Shown here one piece after another: positions 24,895 to 31,858 of a stretch of 35,401 bases of DNA. The notes under the pieces are model-generated. The model did no database searches, was not told where the DNA came from, and was given only the letters and a program-made list of their open reading frames with translations. Location: contig VAWW01000030.1 of the NCBI GenBank assembly GCA_005884575.1, positions 16,545 to 51,945 of the forward strand, written 5' to 3'. A program made the position numbers and the translations under genes. Every line of letters begins with the position of its first letter. Positions within the stretch are counted from its first letter, which is position 1. Source of the DNA: Actinomycetota bacterium. Its GTDB lineage: Bacteria > Actinomycetota > Thermoleophilia > Gaiellales > Gaiellaceae.

Positions 24895-25656
24895 TCACAA
24901 AGTCAAACGCGCCGAGTGCTGCCGGCGCGGCCAGTTTTCGTCCGAGATTCGGACGCGGCAGCGCGTCAGCTGCCGGTAGCCGGACGGCGTCCGGACGATC
25001 AGCTCGCGGGCGTAGAAGACGAGATATGCACGCCTGTCGCGGCGGATCCGGGCGGCGAAGCGGAGGATGGCGTCGACGTAGGCCCGGGACGGGTTGTAGC
25101 GGTAGAGGGCACCGCGGACGTCCCCGGGCGCGCCGGCGGCGCGCAGGAAGCGCGCGGCGCCGAGAATCGCGGCATGAGGGTCGTGGACGTCGCCGCGGCC
25201 GTACGTGCGCCACGTCGGTGGGATGAACTGCATCGGGCCCTGTGCGCCGGATGCGCTCTCGTTGCGCACGCGGCCGAAATCGGACTCGACGTAGTTGACG
25301 GCGGCGAGGAGCTGCCACGCGACTCCCGAGCGCCGCTCGGCCTCGCGGTAGAAGCGGAGCAGAGTCGCGGCCGCCGCGGCGCGTCCGACGCGGAACGCCG
25401 AGGCTGGACGCGGCGGCGTCAGCGCCGCGAGCTCCCGGTGGGCGGTCACGTCGTCGGCGACGTCGGCGGCCACTCCGGGCGGAAGCGCACGCAGCGCCGC
25501 GCGGAAGCGTGCCGGGTCGCCGGCGAGCCGGAGCTCCAGGCGCTGCTCGGCCAGTGCCGCGACGGCGAGCGCGCGGGGGACGGCGCCGGCGCCGTTCCAC
25601 CGCGCGGCGGCGGCGAGCTCGGCGCCGTGCGCGTCCGCGAGCGTGACCGGAATCAC
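24895..25656 (-). CDS. Lytic transglycosylase-like (SLT) protein
   Basis: A 253-residue protein whose C-terminal half is an SLT lysozyme-like domain. [19 protein letters not shown] carries the catalytic glutamate (in VESDFG), then come [36 protein letters not shown] and [19 protein letters not shown]. Such enzymes cleave peptidoglycan to anhydro-muropeptides. The N-terminal half (about 1-100) is alpha-helical and unrecognised. No signal peptide or transmembrane helix can be seen from the GTG start at 25656, which is odd for a wall enzyme. That start overlaps the upstream stop as GTGA, so it is likely correct. Confidence 0.82.
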   Translation of the reverse strand: MIPVTLADAHGAELAAAARWNGAGAVPRALAVAALAEQRLELRLAGDPARFRAALRALPPGVAADVADDVTAHRELAALTPPRPASAFRVGRAAAAATLLRFYREAERRSGVAWQLLAAVNYVESDFGRVRNESASGAQGPMQFIPPTWRTYGRGDVHDPHAAILGAARFLRAAGAPGDVRGALYRYNPSRAYVDAILRFAARIRRDRRAYLVFYARELIVRTPSGYRQLTRCRVRISDENWPRRQHSARLTL

Positions 25657-25913
25657 TTCGCGGCGTCGGCGAACGCGAGCTGCAGGCTCGCGACGACGCC
25701 CTGGAGCTCACGTCCGGCCGCCTCCGGCACGAGCGGCTGGAGCGCCTTCAGCGCGTCGATCGCGAGCCGCGCCTGGTCGAGTTCCTTCGCCTCGAGCTTG
25801 CCGTACGCGAGCGACGCGAGCAACGAGCAGGTGTGGACGAGGAACTCGTCGACCTTCGCCTTGCGGAACTCCTCGACGAGCTCTTCTGCGCTGGGAGTTT
25901 CAGCCTCGGACAC
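25653..25913 (-). CDS. DUF1844-like small protein
   Basis: An 86-residue acidic helical protein starting at GTG 25913 (MSEAETPSAEELVEEF). The core VDEFLVHTCSLLASLAYGKL followed by DQARLAIDALKALQPLV matches the DUF1844 pattern of a hydrophobic helix and a D-x-x-x-A-x-x-x-I-D helix. The function is unknown; members are often found near housekeeping genes. It overlaps the ligase gene upstream by 14 bases and the transglycosylase-like gene downstream by four. Confidence 0.7.
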   Translation of the reverse strand: MSEAETPSAEELVEEFRKAKVDEFLVHTCSLLASLAYGKLEAKELDQARLAIDALKALQPLVPEAAGRELQGVVASLQLAFADAAK

Positions 25914-27057
25914 GTTCGCCCGCGCGGACCTGCTCGACGAAGATCTCCTCCAGCGAGGCGCCCTCCTCGTGGCGCGCGATCTGCCGCTCGGCGCCGTTCC
26001 GGTCCGGCACCGCGAGCCACTGCGCAGCGCCGAGCTCCTCGGCGACGGGCTGCACCCATTCGACGAGTTGCTCCAGTCGCGCCCGCGCCGGCACCGGCAC
26101 GCCGCGCTCGAGGTCGAGCAGCTCACCGGAGAGTCCGTACCGCGTCGCGCGCCAGAAGTTCTCCTCGAGCAGCCGCCGCGGCCACGAGGGGAGCGGCTCT
26201 CCCTCGTCGACCGCGCGCGCAACCCGCGCCGCGAGCGAGTACGCGAGTGCGGCGAGCGAACGCGACTCGCCGAGCTCGGGCTGCGCGTCCATGATCCGGA
26301 TCTCGACCGTCGGGAACGCGAGATGCGGCCGCACGCTCCACCAGAGCTGCGTGTGCTCGTCGATCGATTTCGTGTCGTAGAGGAACCGCACGTAGTCCTC
26401 GAACGTCTGCCAGTCGCCGTACGGGTCCGGGATCCCGCAGCGCGGGAACATCCGCGTGAAGATCTCCGTCCGCGCAGAGTGGAGACGCGTGTTGACGCCC
26501 TCGACGAACGGCGAGCTCGCCGAGAGCGCGAGCAGCTCAGGCAGGAAGTTGCGCAGCGCGTCGTTGACGGCGATCGCGCGATCGGGCCCGTTGATACCGA
26601 TGTGCACGTGCAGGCCGAACGTGTTGTTGCGCCAGACGACGTAGCCGAGGATCTCGTCGTTGCGGTGGTAGTGCGGCGTGTCGATGATCCGCTGGTCCTG
26701 CCAGCGGCTCCACGGATGTGTGCCGCAGGACGAGAGCCCGACGTCGACCTGCGCGGCGATCGCCCGCAGCTGCGCACGGCGCTCGCCCATCAGCGCGTAC
26801 GCCTCCGCGAACGTCTCGCAGCGACCCGTCCTCACCTCGACCTCCGAAGCGATCAGCTCGCCGACGAGGTGCTCTTCGACCTCGGTGCCGAGCGCGGCCG
26901 CCTGCATGTCCTCGAACCGGTTCGAGAGCTCGAGTGTCTCGGGGTCGAGGATCGCGAACTCCTCCTCGACCGCGACGGAAAGGTCGGAGCCGGTCTCGAA
27001 CTGCTCACGCGCGTAGCGGAGCTGCTCTTCCGGGCTCAGTCGCTGCGCGTCTCCCAT
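25900..27057 (-). CDS. GCS2-family carboxylate-amine ligase (YbdK-like)
   Basis: A 385-residue protein of the glutamate-cysteine ligase type 2 family. VAVEEEFAILDPETLEL (about 28-45) holds the metal-binding glutamates. GTHPWSRWQDQRI and YHRNDEILGYVVWRNNTFG follow, then LHVHIGINGPDRAI with the conserved HVH, PTVEIRIMDAQP and a C-terminal helical part. YbdK-type enzymes join amino acids to carboxylates and show only weak gamma-glutamylcysteine synthesis; related EgtA makes gamma-glutamylcysteine in actinobacteria. The true substrate here is unknown. ATG 27057; the flippase-like gene ends six bases upstream. Confidence 0.88.
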   Translation of the reverse strand: MGDAQRLSPEEQLRYAREQFETGSDLSVAVEEEFAILDPETLELSNRFEDMQAAALGTEVEEHLVGELIASEVEVRTGRCETFAEAYALMGERRAQLRAIAAQVDVGLSSCGTHPWSRWQDQRIIDTPHYHRNDEILGYVVWRNNTFGLHVHIGINGPDRAIAVNDALRNFLPELLALSASSPFVEGVNTRLHSARTEIFTRMFPRCGIPDPYGDWQTFEDYVRFLYDTKSIDEHTQLWWSVRPHLAFPTVEIRIMDAQPELGESRSLAALAYSLAARVARAVDEGEPLPSWPRRLLEENFWRATRYGLSGELLDLERGVPVPARARLEQLVEWVQPVAEELGAAQWLAVPDRNGAERQIARHEEGASLEEIFVEQVRAGERVRG

Positions 27058-27063
27058 CGGGGC

Positions 27064-28134
27064 TCAAGCGTACTCGTACTTCGTCTGCGGAAGCTCCTCG
27101 TTGAGCTTCGGCACCTGCGGCAGAAAGATCGCCGCGATCAGGATCGGCAGCCAGAGCGTGTAGAAGCGGTAGACGAGCGTTGCGAGCAGCGCGGGCGCGA
27201 GCGGGACGCCGACCGCGGTCAGCGTGAACGCGAGGCCGGCCTCGACGCCGCCGGAGCCCCCGGCCGGCAGCGGCAGCGACGTGACGACGTATGCAGTGGT
27301 GTACGCGAGGACGAGCGGCGCCAGCGCGACGTGAATGTGGAACGCCATCAGCGCCGTCCACATGGTGAAGATGTCGCCCGCCCAGAAGATCAGGAAGCCG
27401 CTCACCGCGGCCCCGTGCTCATGCGGGTGGGTGACGAGCCTGCGGACGAGCACGACTCCGCCGATCGCGTCGGCGAACGCCGCGCGGAAGACGCGCCAGA
27501 ACCAGCCGGGCCAGGTTCGGGGGTCGCGCCTCAGCACGCCGCGCTCGCGCGGCAGCGCGACAAGCCGCTCGGCACGGTCCGGCTGGCTGACCCAGACCGC
27601 CGCGACGATGCAGAGCGGCACCGTGGCGAGCCAGCCGATCTCCATTCCGTCCGGCGCGCCTTCGCCCCAGCCGGCGAGCGTCAGTGCGCCGGCGAGCATC
27701 GCGAGGACGGCCAGGATCCCCCACTCCAGCGTGTTCAGCGCGAGCACCCGGCGGACGGCCTGGTGCGGCTTCTCGCCGGCGCGCGACAGCGCCCAGTAGT
27801 CGACTCCGAGCGTGCCGAACGACGAGCCGGCGATGAACGCGCCGAAACCCATGATCACGACGCGCGTCGACGTCCAGTAGTCGAAGCGGGGGCCGCCGAA
27901 CGCGCGCGCGACGTCGCGGTAGGCGACGACGTAGCCCACGTACGCGGCGATCTCGCCGGCGAGGCCGAGCGCGAACCAGCCCTTGTGCGCATTCTCGAGC
28001 GCGCGGAGCATCTTGTGGTAGTCCGCTAGCTGGCCGATGCCCGCCACCGCGCCGACGATGAGAATCATCCCTACGATGCCCCAGAGCACGGCCTTCTTCG
28101 GGCTGATCCTGAAGACGGGCTCGCGCTCGGCCAT
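27064..28134 (-). CDS. Flippase-like / LPG-synthase transmembrane-region protein (UPF0104)
   Basis: A 356-residue polytopic membrane protein with the pattern of the lysylphosphatidylglycerol synthase membrane domain: a long N-terminal cytosolic-to-membrane entry (KKAVLWGIVGMILIVGAVAG), RVVIMGFGAFIAGSSFGTLG, and the C-terminal signature LPLPAGGSGGVEAGLAFTL followed by VYRFYTLWLPILIAAIF. There is no catalytic aminoacyl-transferase domain, so it resembles the stand-alone putative flippases often paired with glycosyltransferases. It lies three bases after the GT4 gene, which supports a joint role in exporting a lipid-linked sugar product; that is inference. Confidence 0.85.
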   Translation of the reverse strand: MAEREPVFRISPKKAVLWGIVGMILIVGAVAGIGQLADYHKMLRALENAHKGWFALGLAGEIAAYVGYVVAYRDVARAFGGPRFDYWTSTRVVIMGFGAFIAGSSFGTLGVDYWALSRAGEKPHQAVRRVLALNTLEWGILAVLAMLAGALTLAGWGEGAPDGMEIGWLATVPLCIVAAVWVSQPDRAERLVALPRERGVLRRDPRTWPGWFWRVFRAAFADAIGGVVLVRRLVTHPHEHGAAVSGFLIFWAGDIFTMWTALMAFHIHVALAPLVLAYTTAYVVTSLPLPAGGSGGVEAGLAFTLTAVGVPLAPALLATLVYRFYTLWLPILIAAIFLPQVPKLNEELPQTKYEYA

Positions 28135-28137
28135 CCG

Positions 28138-29382
28138 TTACCTCGTAAACGGCTCGAGGAGGCGCTCGCCGATCGCCGCCCAGCTCCAGTTGCGCTGCAC
28201 CGCGCGCCGGGCGGCGAGACCGAGCTCGCGCCGCGTCTCCGGCGACAGCGCGAGCAGTTCCTTCAACTTCGCCGCCAGCTCCGGCGCGTTTCCGGCCTCG
28301 AAGCCGACGAGGTGACGCAACTCCGGCGGGTACTCTGTTTCGATCCCGGCGGCGACCTCGGCGAGGCCGGAATGGCGCGAGACGAGCGGCGGGGTCCCGG
28401 CGGCGGCGGCCTCCGCGGCGACCATGCCGAAGGCCTCGGGGAAGATCGACGGGACGACGGCGACGTCGGCGAGCGGCAGCAGGTGGACGAGGTGCCGGTG
28501 CTCGAGCGGCCCGGTGAAGAGCGCCCCCGGCGGTGCGGCGGCCTCGAGCTCGGCGCGGTAGTCGCCGAAGCCGACGACGACTGCGCGTGCGCCGACCTCG
28601 CGCAGCGCCTCGAGCAGGACGTGCACGCCCTTGTTGAAGATCAGCTTCCCGAAGTAGACGACCGTCGGCGCATCCTCGGCGAAGAACGCGGCGAGCCGGT
28701 CGGCATTCCCCTCGTCCGGCAGCCGCTCGTTCGCCGAGCCCGGGTTCGGATGATCGGCGCGCGCCTCGTCCAGCAAGTCCGCCAGCGCCTCGTCGCGGGA
28801 CTGCGGCACGAACTCCTCGACGTCGACGCCCGGCGGCACCTCGTGGACGCGGTCGACGTGCCCGACGACGTCCTCCAGGACGGCCCTGATGTGCGCGGAG
28901 CCGACGAACACGGACTCCGCGCGTGCGAGCGACTCGGCTCCCCAGCACTCGAGCTCCGGCCGGCCGCGCATCGAGTACTCGAGCTCGGAGCCGTGTGCTT
29001 TGACGGCGAATGGCACGCCGACCGCCGCGCCCACCGGCCCGCCGAGCAGCACGTGATTGGTGAACACCGCATCCGCGGGCAACCGCTCGCGCAGCGCGCG
29101 CGCGTTCAGCTCCACGTACCGCTGTCGCTCCGCCGGGGTCAGGTCTTGCAACAGCGCAGCCTCGACGCCCTCGTAGCGGTCGAGGACGAAGACAGGCAGC
29201 TTGCCGCCGATCTCCGGGCGCACGACTTCAGCCGAGCCGACGTCGTGGCGTTCCGGGTGCGGCTCCTGGCAGAGGACGGTGACGTCGTGCCCCGCTCTGG
29301 ACCACACGCGCGCGAGCGCGCGTGTGTAGACGTTGGACCCCGTCCCGCCGAGCAGGTAGCCGTGCCAGAGGAGGATCCGCAC
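28138..29382 (-). CDS. GT4 family glycosyltransferase
   Basis: A 414-residue GT-B fold enzyme. The N-terminal domain begins MRILLWHGYLLGGTGSNVYT with the glycine-rich acceptor loop, continues AGHDVTVLCQEPHPERHD, and has AVKAHGSELEYSMRGRPE. The C-terminal donor domain has APTVVYFGKLIFNKGVHVLL, FTGPLEHRHLVHLLPLADV and the E-x7-E motif in PEAFGMVAAEAAAAGTPPLV. It transfers a sugar from a nucleotide donor, with neither donor nor acceptor identifiable. The start is GTG 29382. The 260-base gap upstream with two palindromic repeats must contain its promoter if it is not transcribed from rex. Confidence 0.92.
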   Translation of the reverse strand: MRILLWHGYLLGGTGSNVYTRALARVWSRAGHDVTVLCQEPHPERHDVGSAEVVRPEIGGKLPVFVLDRYEGVEAALLQDLTPAERQRYVELNARALRERLPADAVFTNHVLLGGPVGAAVGVPFAVKAHGSELEYSMRGRPELECWGAESLARAESVFVGSAHIRAVLEDVVGHVDRVHEVPPGVDVEEFVPQSRDEALADLLDEARADHPNPGSANERLPDEGNADRLAAFFAEDAPTVVYFGKLIFNKGVHVLLEALREVGARAVVVGFGDYRAELEAAAPPGALFTGPLEHRHLVHLLPLADVAVVPSIFPEAFGMVAAEAAAAGTPPLVSRHSGLAEVAAGIETEYPPELRHLVGFEAGNAPELAAKLKELLALSPETRRELGLAARRAVQRNWSWAAIGERLLEPFTR

Positions 29383-29433
29383 GAGCGGGACGCTACTCCC
29401 CGATCCACGGCTCGGGCGCCGGTGTCTCGTTCG

Positions 29434-29477
29434 GCCACGACCCGGGACCTCCCCCGGTCCAGGTCCCGGGTCGTGGC
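29434..29477. repeat. Palindromic intergenic repeat, copy 1
   Basis: A perfect 17-base inverted repeat (GCCACGACCCGGGACCT and its complement) with a ten-base loop CCCCCGGTCC. Bases 29439-29477 match copy 2 at 37 of 39 positions. The loop base run GGTCC can also pair with GGACC of the left arm, so two alternative hairpins are possible. It lies between the rex stop and the GT4 start, in the only sizeable gap of this half of the window. Confidence 0.9.
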
Positions 29478-29566
29478 TAGGTTGGCCATGTCGGGTGCGC
29501 GGGTACCGCGGATCACTCCGCGACGCCGCGCCAACGTCCACGGCCGATCGTGTCCCGACGGCCCCT

Positions 29567-29605
29567 GACCCGGGACCCACCCCGGTCCAGGTCCCGGGTC
29601 GTGGC
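29567..29605. repeat. Palindromic intergenic repeat, copy 2
   Basis: The same 39-base element as copy 1, in the same orientation and 128 bases further on, with two substitutions near the left arm/loop border. The inverted repeat is GACCCGGGACC / GGTCCCGGGTC (11 bases) around a 12-base loop. The left flank no longer extends the stem, while the right flank GTGGC is kept as in copy 1. Positions 29606-29642, up to the rex stop, hold only GC-rich sequence with no gene. Confidence 0.9.
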
Positions 29606-29642
29606 CGCGCCGGACGGGGGCGGCCGCCGGCGGCACGACCTG

Positions 29643-30263
29643 TTAGGTCAGGTGGAAGTACAGGGCGTGCAGCAGCTCGACGGCCGGATTCGACGTGTGC
29701 ACCTGGACGTCGGAGGGGACGTCGAGCAGCGCCTCGGAGTAGTTGAAGATGATCTTCAGGCCCGCGTCGACCAGGTCGTCGGCTGCCTGCTGCGCGTTGT
29801 CTGCCGGGACGGCGAGCACGCCGACGATGATGTTCTTCTCGCGCACCGTCTCCTTCAGCCGCGAGTACTCGGTGACCGGCACGTTGCCGACGGTCCGTCC
29901 CACCTTGTCCGGATCCGTGTCGAAGACGGCGGCGATGTTGATCCCGTGCTCCGCGAAGATCGGCGAGCTCGCGATCGCCTGGCCGAGCCGGCCCGCGCCG
30001 ACGAGCGCGATGTTGTGCTGCCCCTGCGTCCGCAGGATCTTCCGGATCTCGCCGAGCAGCGAGTCGATGTTGTAGCCGACTCCGCGCTTGCCGAATTTCC
30101 CGAACGCCGACAGATCGCGCCGGATCTGGGTCGCGTTGATGTTGGTGTAGTCCGAGATCTCCTGAGACGAGATCCTGTCCTTCCCCATCTTCTTCGCCTG
30201 CGTCAGCACCTGGAGGTACCGGGACAGGCGGGCCGCAACCCCTACCGTCAAGCGATCCGGCAC
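29643..30263 (-). CDS. rex: Redox-sensing transcriptional repressor Rex
   Basis: A 206-residue Rex protein. The N-terminal winged helix (about 1-80) includes RLSRYLQVLTQA, ISSQEISDYTNINATQIRRD and LSAFGKFGKRGVGY. The Rossmann domain has NIALVGAGRLGQAI (P-loop for NAD(H)), AAVFDTDPDKVG and a C-terminal domain-swapped helix (SNPAVELLHALYFHL). It senses the NADH/NAD+ ratio and represses respiratory and fermentative genes when NADH is low. GTG 30263 has AAGGAG at normal spacing. I could not find a full palindromic Rex operator in the 50-base gap before it. It follows glutamate dehydrogenase and a glutaredoxin-like gene. Confidence 0.97.
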   Translation of the reverse strand: MPDRLTVGVAARLSRYLQVLTQAKKMGKDRISSQEISDYTNINATQIRRDLSAFGKFGKRGVGYNIDSLLGEIRKILRTQGQHNIALVGAGRLGQAIASSPIFAEHGINIAAVFDTDPDKVGRTVGNVPVTEYSRLKETVREKNIIVGVLAVPADNAQQAADDLVDAGLKIIFNYSEALLDVPSDVQVHTSNPAVELLHALYFHLT

Positions 30264-30313
30264 ACGGACTCCTTCGTCGTTTGTGACAGCGCGGGCAGTT
30301 GTAGCAGGCCGCC

Positions 30314-30565
30314 TCAGTCCGGTGCTTGTGCAACCGCCGCGCGGAAGGCGTCGGGCTGGACGAAGTACGTGAAACGCCGCCTCCCGTCGATCTCGACCAC
30401 CGGGATCGATTCACGATACGCCGCCTCGAGCGCCTCGTCACCAGCGATGTCGACTTCACGCAGGTCGAAGTCCAACTCCTGTCGCAATCCTGCGAGGACG
30501 TGGCGTGCGCGGTCGCACAGATGGCAACCCTGGGCCGTGTACAGGACGACCTCGGCGCGGTCTAC
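30314..30565 (-). CDS. Glutaredoxin-like protein with no standard start codon
   Basis: The 83-codon frame encodes a thioredoxin-fold protein: EVVLYTAQGCHLCDRARHVL with a CxxC pair (QGCHLCDRA), DFDLREVDIAGDEALEAAY, SIPVVEIDGRRRF with the cis-proline segment, and a last helix. It belongs to the DUF836/glutaredoxin-like group. No ATG, GTG or TTG occurs near the expected N-terminus. The gdh stop (TAG 30562-30564) overlaps an in-frame GTA at 30565-30563, in the place where other genes here have GTG. CTG at 30544 is another candidate. The coordinates take GTA as a marker, not as a proven start. Confidence 0.75.
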   Translation of the reverse strand, partial: VDRAEVVLYTAQGCHLCDRARHVLAGLRQELDFDLREVDIAGDEALEAAYRESIPVVEIDGRRRFTYFVQPDAFRAAVAQAPD

Positions 30566-31833
30566 GGGTAGATCCCGCGTGTGGTCGTCGCCTCCGCGAC
30601 CCGCCGGACGGCGAGGCCGTAGGCCGCGTGCCGCATCGAGAGGCTGCGCGACTGCGCGCACTCCCATGTCTCCTCGAAGGCGCGCGTGACGATGTCGTTC
30701 AGCTTGGCGTTCACCTCGGCCTCCTTCCAGAAGTACTCCTGGAGACCCTGCACCCACTCGAAGTACGACACGACGACGCCGCCCGCGTTCGCGAGCACGT
30801 CCGGCAGCACGAGGACGCCGTTCGCGTCGAGGATCTCGTCCGCGGTGGGCGTCGTCGGGGCATTCGAGCCCTCGAGGATGATGCGCGCCTTGATCTTGTC
30901 GGCGTTCTCGGCAGTGATCACCTGCTCGAGCGCGCACGGAGCGAGAACGTCGCAGTCGAGCAGGAGCAGGTCCTCGTGCGGGATCCGATCGGCCTCCTTC
31001 AGCCCTGCGAGCGAGCCCGTCTCGCGCTTGTGCGCGAACGCCGCGGGCACGTCGATCCCGTTCGGGTTGTAGAGCGCCGTGGTCGAATCGGAGATCGCGG
31101 TGACGCGGGCGCCATCCTCGGCGAGGAAGCGTGCGAGGAAGCTGCCGACCTTGCCGAAGCCCTGAACGGCGACGCGCAGCCCGTCGAGCGAGCGGCTCTC
31201 GTACATCAGCGCGTCGCGCAGGACGTACAGCGCGCTCCGCGCGGTCGCCTCCTCGCGCCCGAGTGAACCGCCGATCTCGAGCGGCTTGCCGGTGACGACG
31301 CCGAGCACCGAGTGGCCCTTGTTCATCGAATAAGTGTCGAAGATCCAGGCCATGACGCTCGAGTCGGTGCCGACGTCGGGGGCAGGGATGTCCTTCTCCG
31401 GGCCGATCTCGTTGATGATCTCCGTCGTGTAGCGGCGCGTCATCCGCTCGAGCTCGCGGCGCGAGAGCTCCTTCGGGTTGACGATCACGCCGCCCTTCGC
31501 GCCGCCGAACGGGATCCCCATCAGCGCGCACTTCCACGTCATCCACATCGCGAGCGCCTTGACCTCGTCGGCGGTGACGTCGGGGTGGTAGCGGATGCCG
31601 CCCTTCGACGGGCCGCGCGCGACGTTATGCGTGACGCGGTAGCCGGTGAAGACGCGCGTCGAGCCGTCGTCCATGTTCACGGGCACCGAGACCTCGATCG
31701 ACTTCTTGCACTCCGAGAGGACCTGGACGAGGTTGTCGTCGATGTCGAACGGGCCCGCGATGCGCCGCAGCTGCTCGCGGGCGATCTCAAGCGGGTTCTC
31801 GCGCAGATGGGTCGGTGTCTCGATCGTCGTCAA
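30562..31833 (-). CDS. gdhA: Glu/Leu/Phe/Val dehydrogenase (glutamate dehydrogenase)
   Basis: A 423-residue enzyme of the hexameric glutamate dehydrogenase family. GYRVTHNVARGPSKGGIRYH (64-83) binds substrate. LMGIPFGGAKGGVIVNP (104-120) holds the catalytic lysine 113, and GVVTGKPLEIGGSLGREEAT and VAVQGFGKVGSFLARFLAE belong to the dinucleotide domain. It interconverts glutamate and 2-oxoglutarate with NAD(P)H. The start is TTG 31833, 25 bases after the protease stop, and no ribosome binding site is evident, so the exact start is uncertain. It is followed by the glutaredoxin-like gene and rex. Confidence 0.95.
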   Translation of the reverse strand: MTTIETPTHLRENPLEIAREQLRRIAGPFDIDDNLVQVLSECKKSIEVSVPVNMDDGSTRVFTGYRVTHNVARGPSKGGIRYHPDVTADEVKALAMWMTWKCALMGIPFGGAKGGVIVNPKELSRRELERMTRRYTTEIINEIGPEKDIPAPDVGTDSSVMAWIFDTYSMNKGHSVLGVVTGKPLEIGGSLGREEATARSALYVLRDALMYESRSLDGLRVAVQGFGKVGSFLARFLAEDGARVTAISDSTTALYNPNGIDVPAAFAHKRETGSLAGLKEADRIPHEDLLLLDCDVLAPCALEQVITAENADKIKARIILEGSNAPTTPTADEILDANGVLVLPDVLANAGGVVVSYFEWVQGLQEYFWKEAEVNAKLNDIVTRAFEETWECAQSRSLSMRHAAYGLAVRRVAEATTTRGIYP

Positions 31834-31858
31834 CGTCGAACCCGAGGGAGGACTCTAG

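Noticed and set aside
24916-28029. A 1037-codon open frame on the plus strand, and a similar 574-codon one at 22791-24515
   Set aside because: They lie exactly antisense to well-recognised genes, are extremely rich in Arg, Ala, Glu and Asp, and show no domain. Such frames are expected by chance at this GC content.
14882-30283. The 8-mer GTCACAAA or its complement at 14882, 24894 and 30280, considered as a shared operator or Rex half-site
   Set aside because: The copy at 24894 overlaps a stop codon, none forms the two-half palindrome of a Rex operator, and positions relative to starts differ.
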